Source of the DNA: Sipunculus nudus
Taxonomy: Eukaryota > Annelida > Sipuncula > Golfingiida > Sipunculidae
Assembly: GCA_026874595.1 (NCBI GenBank)
Contig: CM049306.1
Span: forward strand, 14,033,019-14,097,018
Direction of reading: 5' to 3'
Length of the DNA stretch: 64,000 nucleotides
Shown here: in pieces, positions 49,101 to 60,700 of the stretch
Layout of the letters: the number at the start of each line of letters is the position of its first letter
Position numbering within the stretch: position 1 is the first letter of the stretch
Notes under the pieces: generated by a model
Told to the model about the DNA's origin: nothing
The model's input: only the letters and a program-made list of their open reading frames with translations
Database searches by the model: none
Position numbers and translations under genes: made by a program

Positions 49101-52100
49101 CCCCCCCCCCTTGGAGAATGAGTAGCTTGAAGAGAGGAACGAACAGAAAGCACGAACAGGGCAAAAGTGAGCCCCGTAAAGGTACTGGCTGTGAGGGAGG
49201 GCCGGAACGAGCCAGGTTAACGGAGGAGCATCGAACGACAGTACATCTGAAAAAGTCAGTAGGGAAATGTAAGGTGGCCGAAGCAACGTCTGCCGCAATG
49301 GAGTGGAAATGGCGAGTCGGCCACTAGGGCAGGAAGCTCAGAGCAGTGACCAGCAGAAGTAATAGCAAGGAGGAAAACCGATATCCGAGACAAATGCAGA
49401 AGATGTGCCGAACGCAGAGGCTCAGAAGGGGTTCGCGGAGGTGATGTAAGACAACGTCCAGGCACCAGGAAGGCGCGACATAGCGAGGACGAGACGCGCG
49501 GGCATGTACCCCCTGGAGAAAATCCGTCACCAACTGACGATGAAGGACACGATCGTGACCGAGCGGACGGAGCACGGACAGCAGGGCGGCTCGATAGCCA
49601 TGCAGAGATGGATAGGATAAATGATTATCCTGCAGTAAAAACATGAAAAATCCAAAAACCGCCGCAAGCGACGGAACGAAAGGAGAGATACCGCGGGAAG
49701 ACGCCCAACCGGTGAAGTGACGCCACCTGGATTCAGAGATGCGGCCGAAGCACAGCGACGGGGAGCCAAGGCAAGGAGAGCAGCTGGACTGGAAATGCCC
49801 TGATCCATGAGGAGTCCGAGGAGAGTACGCATGCGCACAGAGGGCATGACCGAAAGGGGCGACAGGCTCGGGGGATCGATGGGAGATCGATCTGGAGCGG
49901 TAGAAGAAGCGGGGGCCGAGAGAGAAGCGAGCGCCACAGAGGAAACCAGGGAGCCGCAGGATGAAACGGCAGGATGAGAAGTATAGCTGTCTGGTCCGCG
50001 CGGGAAAAGCGGAGAAGGACATGGGGATGATAGGAGGCACTGGAAACGCCAAGAGAAACATGTGAGACCACATGGACGGCAGGGTGTCGGGGAGACAGTT
50101 GTGAGGGTGACAGAGACACGTTCCGGTAGGCTCGAGAACGGGGGGGGGGGGGGGACGGAAAATTGCACAGATCAAATTCCCCAGGCGAGTGAAAATACTC
50201 CGAACAACCGGGAGCGGAAGGTGCACCGGTGGAGGAGATGCAGGGCGACGGGAAAGGGCGTCGGCAAGAATGTTCGACACGCCCGGAAGATGCGACGCAC
50301 AAATCGAGGCCCGGAGAGAGAGGCATAGATCAAACAAAAGGGAGGTCTTCGGCATCAGTGAGAGAGACCGAGGACCGCCCTGCCGGTGGAAATACACCAC
50401 GACTGTGGTGCTGTCGGACCGGACGAGAATGTGACGGCCGATCAAGCAGGGGGACCAGCGGGAGATCTCGCGACGGACGGCATGCAGTTCCAGGAGACTG
50501 ATATGCAGCAGACGTTCCGAGGGGGACCATATCCCCGAGGCGCGGAGAACGGCCATATGGGCACCCCAACCGAGGAGAGATGTGTCCGGACAATCGATCC
50601 CCTGAGAGAAAGGAACTTCCTGAAGGAGAAATGGAAGGTCCAGTCAGGGGCGAAGGGGCCGCCACGTACATGGATACGGGAGGACCGCAGGACGAACCTA
50701 ACGGGGAGGGAGAAGGCCGTGAGCGCGCAGGAGAGACTGAAACGGACAGAGATACAACCGACCGAACGGAACGAATCGGCGGCCCAGGTGAGAGTGCCAT
50801 GAAGAGAAGCAGCGGCACGAGAATCAAAACGGCGAGACGCAAGAAAGGAACGAAACTGCATCCTGAGCTTGAGAGCAAATGCGCGCGGGAGAGACGCAGT
50901 CCCTGACGCAAAATCTCGAGTCACACCAAGAAACCGTAAGGACGGGTGGGAGGGAGCAGGGACCTCATGGTATAGACAAGAAAGCCAAGGGTCCTGAGTT
51001 ATCGAGAACTGGGGAGCGGTGCGCCAGTAAGAGAGAGCGATCGGCCGCATGGAGAAGCCAAACGTCAAGGAAAGGGAGCACAGACAGGTCCTGGGAGCGG
51101 AGGTAACGAGCGACCGTGTGGACGACTTCACTATTATCAGCAGCGGAAAAGTCCAGGGCCCACATTGATCCTGAACGGAAGGGCACGTAATAAAGACACG
51201 TGACAATAAGCATCCGTAAGGTCGAAGTTAGAACGCCCAATCCCTCCGACAGATAATGCTGAGAACCTCAGGAATATGGAACAGGTGAAAGGGCGGCGAG
51301 TTAATGACCGAAAAGAGATGCTTGAGATCAATAATCGGCGCCCCCGTCGTGCGGTTGCGTTGCCAGCAAAAGACGAGAGGAAAATCCCCGGGTGGAAGGG
51401 GGAACCTCGAGAATCGCCCTCAGGTCAAGCAGAGACAGAATGGCCTCCGCCAACGCGAGACGGTTGATCTGATCGGTGTAAGGCGGAGGGTAGAACAGTT
51501 GCAGGGTGACGGGAGGATCGTGCAAAACGTAAAACGGAACCAGAACGTGATTGAGCTGAGAATTAAACGATGTGAAGTTATGCTCGCCCAAGCGGGAAAA
51601 TAGGGCGCTTAGACGAGCGCCAACTGGACCGAATGAGTCATTACTGGGGCGAACCTCGGCGCGAGGAACGACCGTGAAAGGCTGGGCATGACTGGTATGG
51701 CCGGAAGGACGGGACGGGGGCCCAACGAGCCGATGAGAGGGCCATACAGGAAGGCCGCGACAGCGGAATGTGGTAAGACAGGCGCGGAGGAGGAGTGGCC
51801 GAACGGGAGCTGGCGGGCCAGTCCGAACGATCCAATGCACAGGCTAAGAGGGGCTTAAGGTGGCCGCCAAACAGAAGATACCCTGGAAAAAGGGGAGCGT
51901 AAAGCTCAGCCAAATCAGCCGGAGTTTGGGATTCAAGATACGTAATGAAAGGAGACAGGCCGAGAGGTGCAGGAAAATACAATTTCTACAATACGCCTAG
52001 TAACCTGCAGGTGTTCAGCACAGTCACGGGCTGATGCGTGACAGATAGCATGGAGTTTGGCAGATCCGGGGAGACAGCGAGGAGGTTAGTGTAAATCAGC

Positions 52101-54639
52101 CTGGTCTCCAGACTTACGGGCGCCTAAGGAACGGCCACATGATCCGAAAAGGGATCAAACGATCAAAACAGGACTCCCGGTACCCTCGGGAGGTCCAGAG
52201 GTTGCCAGGGGACCACGCTGTATGAGACCAGGGCGGTACCGGGGCCCTGGTAGTGGTCGAGATCGCTGAAAGTTCAACCATATTAACAGGGAACGCCAGA
52301 CACACCGACGGGTGTGGAGGAAGGCGAATGACAGGCGGCCGGATTCAAAAAGAACCGGCCGCCGACGCCGTGGAAGTCCGAGGCTGTAAACGACGGAACT
52401 TCGGACCATCAGGTTGCGTCTCCTTCGTGGAGGTAGCAACGAGGTCCAGCAGCGCAGAGGTGCGTGTACGCCAAGCCTGGCGTTGCTGCGCGATCGCCGA
52501 CAACTGATATTTTGCCAGAGTAGGATCGGGCGTGAGAGGACAGGGACGCTGGAGAACCCCTGGAAGGGGGATCCAGGGAAACCCGTGGAGCAGGAACTAC
52601 CGGAGGCTGGAAAAAAGTTGCCGCGGTCAGCCAGCAGCAGGACTGAACCGAGAAGCCACAGGAACCGGGTCCGCACGCGGAACAGCAGCCGTAGTCTGAA
52701 ACAAAGCGGTGGCCGGCCGGCCAAGGATCGCAGAGCAGCCCGCCGGAGCAGCAGGAATCACAGGAAGCGAAGGCGGCTGAAAGAAAGGGGAATGACCTAC
52801 CTCAGCTCTATGAAGTCCCGAGGAAGCCAGCGGGACAGCAACAGCCGGCTCCGGAAACAAAGAAGGAAGCCGGCGGGGGGCCGGCGGGGAGGGCAGCGGG
52901 CTAAGGCCGAGAACCGGGTAGGAGAGGCAATCGGGCGAACGGACGCGGGTCTAGACGAATCTTCTAGATCCAACACCATGGAAGAGCAAAAACGTGAGAG
53001 TTTACTCAAAATGGTATAAGCGGACTGGGGCCGAATGTGATGAAATAATAGGAAAAATATATAGCGGTAGAACTACGGGGAAGTAACTTCAAAGGTTAAT
53101 TTGGATGGGGAACGTAATCCACCCATGGTAGGATCCCCCCCCCCCCCCCCCCCCCCCCCCCCGTGGGAACAATGGGACCAGAGAAGGTCACCATGTACGG
53201 TGTACAACCGGGGAATGGGACCAAGCATGGAACATGGCCCAGCTGTCAGACGACCATGGCTGACAAAAGAGGCAGGGATCTGCAGGGCCCTGGCAGATGT
53301 CATTGTGTGAACAGCAGGTGAAACAAGTGTGGTGAGAATCCCAAGTGGGGATTAATTAACCACAAGAAGAACAGTAAGGGGCACCATGGCGGGAAGGGAA
53401 AAGAATCACTACTTACAATTCAGTTCGCAAACCCGACTGTACAAACCAAAACAGTGGATGAATCACGCAGAGCGTGATCACACGTCCATCATGGCTGATG
53501 CCAGAAGAAAAATGTGATTACAGGAAACGGAAGTGTGACCTAGATACACGGGAACGAGGCGGGATGGGTGATAATAGGCCCAATAAGGGAAAATTTTCGG
53601 TTGGCTTACTCTGGCGTATAAACTTTAACAGAGAAAATTCTCATTAATACAGAAACAGCTCACAATTATGTTTACGTAATAAAACTGAAGTTAAAAGCAT
53701 TCATCCCTGATACATTCCCTGTCATCTCTAAAAGCAAAGGATGGTGAAAATGTTCAAAAAGTTTATAAATTGAATGTTAACTTCTCAGTAGATCCATGAC
53801 AGAAGGCATGCTGATACTCTTGAGCATATAAAGTTATATGCATATCATACAGACACAAAACAAGAAATGGCACACTTCAATTTACCAGTTGAAAAAACAG
53901 TCTTAATCAATTTTCAATAACCACAAACTGAGGGTAAAATAAAATAGATTCAGTTTGAAAAGAAAGAGCTGCCTCACCTCACGTTTATTCAACATCTTAA
54001 CATATTTAGACACCAACTCTTCACCCTTCACACGCCCCTCTTTTGTCTGGACCTCCCAGCCTGATTTGAATAAAACACAGTTAACATATTATTTAGTAAT
54101 GACATGGTAAAAGAAAATTTAGTAAAATTCTTACTTTAATATCAAATCATTGTTCAACTTTTAAAATTCTACTTACTCTAAAGTACAGTGGCCCTTTGAG
54201 ATGAGGCCAATTTCTGTTCAAAAACTGATACGTCTTATTAACTGAATTTTAATTATCAACATACATGGATGAACCATTACCTTTTGCTCTGTATGTATGA
54301 CAGTTGTATCCATAATTACCACATTAAAGCTTTGAGATATTTTGTTTTCATCAACTTAACACAGGACCGAATTATAAAAACTTACAATCATACAACTGCA
54401 AATCTCTCAAACCTTAAACTAGGAACCTGTGGTTTATGATGCACAGCTGAAGGATAATTTTATTAAATCATATAACAGAAGATTTGGTTTCTTTTTGGAA
54501 CTATAGAATTTAAAATGTATTGCATATGCAATTCTGCTATTTACATGAAATATGGCCTCACAGTTAGGGACTTGATCATATACCAGTTTAAAAATGTGGT
54601 TAACCTGTCCAATGTATCATTACAGTATATATAAATATA

Positions 54640-54690
<51 letters not shown>

Positions 54691-54709
54691 TTCTATCTAT
54701 CTACCTGTA

Positions 54710-54775
<66 letters not shown>

Positions 54776-57700
54776 TAGATATATATATGTATGTATGTAT
54801 GTATTTAAATATATAGAATATTATATTATATTATGCATATATTTTCACAGGTCTATATATAGCTGTATATTTTATACATGGTTTAATAAATAAGGGTCAT
54901 TTAAGCTGAAAGAGCAAAAGGCTTTCAAGAACCTGATATGATTGAAAAAAAGTACAAATTCGCACACCAGGTATGTTAAATATACATGAAAGATAGTGTT
55001 TTCACCCTTCAATATTATGGTATCTGACAATATTTTGATATAAAATTATTTGCTCTCTCAAGAACACACTACCAAACGAGGAGAAGAAACACAGATAAAA
55101 CACAAGTTTGAAACTGGAACAAGGCCTACAGGCCTAATGCGAACCTGTGCAAAGTTTGGGAGTATGAATGGAGGTTTGATATTGATCCTCTTAAGTCCTG
55201 CATATCTACCTTAGTCATTATGATTTCAGCAAAATGGACTTTTCCGACCTGCAAGTTTCAAACTAGGACATTTTAAAACTAGAATATGGGTAGTCGACAA
55301 GCGACTATGTGTATCTGCAGAAATCAGAGAGGGACGGGTGAAGTGAGGCATGGATTAAGTGGCAAAGGGAATAGAGTGAGGTGTGTTGCATATTAGCATG
55401 GATATCTGCAGAGTAAACATGAATGTAGGTGGTGCCACCTGTCATAAAATCAAGAAAATTGTCCAGGATATATAAACCTGCAAAATTTCAGGTGGATAAG
55501 TCAAACCACTGCTGAGATATGAGTGATCTTATTCCAAGGCAGATGAACAGATGGACGCTGTGCATCAGTGGTTGCAGGTGGCGCCTATGATGAAGAGCTA
55601 TGTGAGATCTATACACAAGCAAAATTTTGGCCTAATCGGTCAAACGGTTCCCGAGATATGAGCTTGGATGTCTGCAGCGTAAACATGAATGAAGGTGGCG
55701 GCACCTGTCATAAAATCAAGAAAGCTGTCTAGGATGTATAAACCTGCAAAATTTTAGGCAGATATATCAAACCACTACTGAGATATGAGTGATTTTATCC
55801 CATGGCAGACAAACAGATGGACGCTGTGCAAAAATTTTTGCAGGTTGCGCCACCAGTTATGCGTATGATAAAGAGCTATGTGAGACCTATACACATGCAA
55901 AATTTTGGCCTAATCGGTCAAACGGTTCCCGATATATGAGCTTGGATATCTGCAGCGTAAACATGAATGAAGGTGGCGCCACCTGTCATAAAATCAAGAA
56001 AGCTGTCTAGAATGTATATATTCTTATAAAACTGGCAGAACCGTACCACAGAATAATTCTTGTAAAGTTAAAACAAATCAGCTTAACAGTTTCTTAAAAA
56101 AACAGTGTATAAGCTAGAAGAGTCTAAACTTACATTTTTGCTTGTTAAAAACAGATCAATGTAGGTGGCGCCACCAACACCGCAACTTCAAATATGACTC
56201 ATGTGACAAACATTGGCATAAAATTTGGTGATGACAGCTCCAGCTGTTTCTGAGATTTTAAGTTTAGCATGCTTTTTCGCACAGATGACTAAGTTCAACT
56301 TCCTGTAACTCAGTCAAAAATCATCGAACTGAAACTATTCGAATAAACTTGGGAGAGATTGTTCCAAGGATCATTTCTGTGAAATATTGGACAATTTGGC
56401 TGGACAGTTTCAGAGAAGAAGATTTTTAAAGGTTTTTAAGCTTTTTCTCTGTAAAATCTAATTTAATGCAGATACCCAATATTAAGCTCCAGGGCACCAA
56501 GTTTCACATGTGACTAATTCTTACATATAATTTGGAGCTGCTAGCTCCGACGGTTTCTGACTTACAGCCATGGATGGCGGAAAGCCAGCCCTGGACGGCT
56601 GATGGTGGACGGCAGACGATGGACGGATGACGCTGCGCCATCCCATAAGCACACAGGTTCGCTAAAAATCTTGATCTGTGGAGTTGCACTGGTAAGGCAC
56701 CAGATTGCGTGATCCCTATGTTTATGTTTTGTGCCACTGAATTATTCAAGGTCAAACCCACTGTCATAGTAAAGGTCACAACCCCAATTTAATCAGGAAA
56801 CATCAAATGATTCATATCCACACAGGTGCGCAATATGAAAGAAACCCATGCTTTAACTAGAATATGGGTAGTCGACAAGCGACTACGTGTATCCGCCAAA
56901 ATCAGAGTGGAATGGGTGTAGTGAGGCATGGTTGAGTGTCAAGGGGAAATAGAGTGAGGTGTGTTGCATATTAGCATGGATGTCTGCAGCTGAAATGTGT
57001 ATGTAGGTGGCGCCACCTGCCAAAAAATTGAGAAAGCTAACCAAGATGTATAAACACGCAAAATTTAAGGCAGATAAGTCAAACCACTTCTGAGATATGA
57101 GTGATTTTAGCCCACGGCAGACAAACAGATGGCCGCTGTGCAAAACTGGTTGCAGGTGGCCCCTCCAGTTTTGTGTATGATAAAGAGCTATGTGAGATCT
57201 ATACACATGTAAAATTTTGGCCTAATCGGTCAAACGGTTCCCAATATATGAGCTTGGATGTCTGCAGTGTAAACTAGAATGTAGGTGGCACCACATGTCA
57301 TAAAATCAAGAAAGCTGTCCAGGTAGAACTTGCAAAATTTTAGGCAGATATGTCAAAAGACTGCTTAGTTATGAGTGATTTTATCCCAGGGCAAACAAAC
57401 AGATGGACGCTGTGCAAAAATTGTTGCAGGTGGCGCCACCAGTTTTGAGTATGATAAAGAGCTATGTGAGATCTATACACATGCAAAACTTGGGCCCAAT
57501 CAATCAAACGGTTCCCGAGATATGAGCTTTGATGTCTGCAGCGTGAACGTGAATGTAGGTGGCCCCACCTGTTATAAAATCAAGATAGCTATCCAGGATA
57601 TATACGCATGCCGAATTTCAAGTGAATTAGTTAAACCACTGCAGAAATATGAGTGATTTTAACCCAAGGCAGATGAACAGATGGACACTGTGCAAACATG

Positions 57701-60700
57701 GTTGTGTTTGTTATAAAGGTATCCAAGGGCTACATTTGTACAAATTTTTTTTCCTGATCGATCAAACATATGTGGGTTTATGTATGGACACATACGCGCA
57801 AATAGACACTAGGCAGAGAGGAAAGGTCAGAGGTCAATGCAAATTGGTTAGGCACCAGTTCACATGTGACCCGATAATTGGTGTAAGTTTCAGAAAAATC
57901 TGTCCAGTAGTCTTAGAGGAGTTCTCCGGAAACGAACGAGGCTGCGGCGGCGGCGGAACAGAGTCAAAAACATAGTCTCCGAAAAACTTTGTTTTGGCGG
58001 ATACAATTTGATTGCTCACACTGTTCTCAAGTTACAGTGATTGGATTTTAAATGGCACAAAACAGCAAAAGGATCACAGGTGGCACCACTGGTCTTCCAT
58101 AGATGACAAAGCTATCCAATGTCTCATTTTCAGAACAAACCATCAAGCCCACCTTTTTATATATGGTGATATGTATGTTTTTTATGACATTTCTGGGGTG
58201 CACATGCCTCATAACTCACAAAATATAGCCTACTGTAATAGGTCACAGTGATATAATTTCACATTTACCAGCAGATCTTTTTTGAAATTCTGAGGCTGCA
58301 CAGGTACATGAGCCCTTACAGTTATGGTTGTGCCCTGCTAACAAAAACACGACCCAATGGCCGGATGGATGACAGGCAAAGCGCCATTGCTACACTTCAT
58401 TTAAATGAGTTCAAAATTCAATTATAATCAAATAGATCTCACTGTCTCTGGTGGGCATTGTTGGCAGTTCCATGGCATGTACTAAAATCACTCGGTGCCC
58501 AGGCTGATGTGTATGGTTTAAGTACCCTGAAATAAACAAGTATGAGATATTTTTCTGCAGATTTTAACCAATGGTCTTTTCTGTTATGAGTTAAGATCCT
58601 GTATTAAACAACGGACTCATTGGTCACAGCGCTCAGCTGAAGTGTGAAATTTTAGCAAATGCAAAATATACTGATTTCTATTGTAATGATTTTTCATATA
58701 TATAAGCATATGAGAAGCTAAGAGGAATTGGCCCTCCTACTTGGTTATAGTAAAGTTTTGAATAATACACTGACAAGACTGTCATGAAGAAATAGAATAG
58801 TCCAGTCCATGAAATAATTTTGACCTAATTGTTGCTTCTGACAGAGAAATCAAACGTTCCCGCTTTGTATCGCACTTAGTATCGGTACCGCCATCTTGCT
58901 GCAACTCATATAACTAATTTACCACAATCTGACCCTCTTATTTCATGGACTGGTAATCTTGGCCGGTTCCCTAACGGTGAGAGCCACACATCACCGCCTC
59001 GCTGAACTAAGGTCTTTTCCAGTGACGTCAGCAGTGGTCTTTCCAAGAATCTTTTTCAAAACCAACATGGTTCATTCAGTCATCGCCTATTCCAGGCTTC
59101 CAATTGGCTACTCATATTCCCATTTAATTTGTCTTTATATTTTAGACTGTCTCTTATGCTGAGTTTGGCGAGACTTTAAAACACTATAACCCTCAGCCTC
59201 AGTGTTAACGTTTATTGGACCACAACTCTTGACAGTAGGCCTAACAAACTCTGGCTCAGCCAATCAGCGTGAGATATTCAAGTGCACACGCGATGAGCGC
59301 AATCAAAATGTACTGGCTGACTGAAAAGATCACGATTCGCAGGTCCCAATTTGACAGTTAATACATGGGCCCAGACAAATGCTGCCAGCTGCTCTTGTCA
59401 TCTCGGTAGATGGAATTTTACTGGACCTGTCGGTAGAAAATTGAGGCAATAGTGGCTACAATATGCACTTACATTTGGCCTATGGACCTTAATATTCATT
59501 CAGCAAAGATATATCATAGGACACTAAGGTCCATGTGTGGAATACCTGAATACATGACTTCAGTGCGAATGTTACCAAGCGGGTTGAGCTGTTGGACCGC
59601 TGCTGGCATTCTCATAGCAACTATGCCATTCACATGAGGCGTGACGGCCTGATATGCAAATACAGGGGAATCGACAGGTCCTCAGAGAGCCTTGTGAAGC
59701 CTTTATATGCAAATATCAGGGATTCACCACACAAACTTTACAGGGCTTTAGTGATAAGAGCTGGCACTGAGTTAAGTCTATTGGTCTATGGAACCACGTT
59801 TTATTTTAAGCATTTTATTAGTAAACGCAAATACTAAAGCCCAGGCTAGGCTAATGAAGAAGAACAGTAAAAGTTTTGAGATATTGTGATGCATATGGAA
59901 AAATTTACAGATGGACAGGCAAGTGGACAGAATGAACTGATACCTTTATTTCATTTTTAGGGGATTAATGCATTAAAGTTTATATTAAACCCTATTTTTT
60001 TAGCATATCCACTTTTTTAATTAATAGTTTTTATCATATTTTATTTGTTTAAATTTACAAGTTTTTTTATAAATTCGAATAAACAAATCTGAAAATATAA
60101 GTTAAAATATCAGAACTGTAAGTTGCAATCATTATTTTTCCAGAGTTTAGCTCACATCCGGTCATATTATACATAAATGTATATTTTATCATTTTTAAAT
60201 CACAAATGTTTAAACAGAGGGCAGAGGGGAAGCCTGCCAGTAGTGGCCGTGCTGAGCCAAGGCAAGCTGCCTGGAGTGGGTTAAATAACACAGGTGATGG
60301 CTGTACTAGTTGGGCTTGATGTAAACAACACTTGACATGGTGTGTGAAAACTTAAATAAAAGCTGCTCTTTTAAATCAATAGTACTTACAGGAAAAAAAG
60401 TGCCATGGTCAAAGTTGGGCAAAATTTAAGGTATTGATTTTTTTATTTTTGCTAATAGCTTCTGTATTTTGCAAAATTGAGATCTACTTTTGGGTAAATA
60501 ATTCAATCTTGATTAAATAATTATAATATATACTCCTGAAAAAAAAGTATCCAGCTTCATCAGTTCTAATGATAGGTGAGTAAATGTATTTCTTGATTTT
60601 TACAAGTGCATTTGGTTTGTGGTCCATAATTTCAACACATTACGTAATACTGATCTAATTTTTGGTATGTACACAGAAAATGTATAGGAGAATGTGCATT

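Larger units (their letters stand above)
48273..53683 (-). mobile_element. DIRS-type tyrosine-recombinase retrotransposon, decayed
   Basis: About 5.4 kb. Inverted terminal repeats share roughly 155 bp (48320-48476 and 53507-53664, including GTGACCTAGATACACGGGAA in the right copy) but have different outermost tips. An internal complementary region at 48515-48626 carries the complement of the left tip followed by the complement of the right tip, the layout of DIRS elements. On the minus strand come traces of a gag-like region, reverse transcriptase, RNase H and a tyrosine recombinase, all frameshifted. No target duplication is apparent, as usual for the group. It sits in UspA intron 3, in the sense direction. 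Confidence 0.9.

Noticed and set aside
52414-53019. 201-codon plus-strand frame, Arg-rich
   Set aside because: Opposite strand of the DIRS element; GC-rich text gives long shadow frames.
54594-54893. 99-codon frame rich in Ile and Tyr
   Set aside because: Translation of an AT microsatellite.
58951-58990. GGTTCCCTAACGG-like text as a tRNA or SINE promoter
   Set aside because: No matching A box at the right distance and no cloverleaf.
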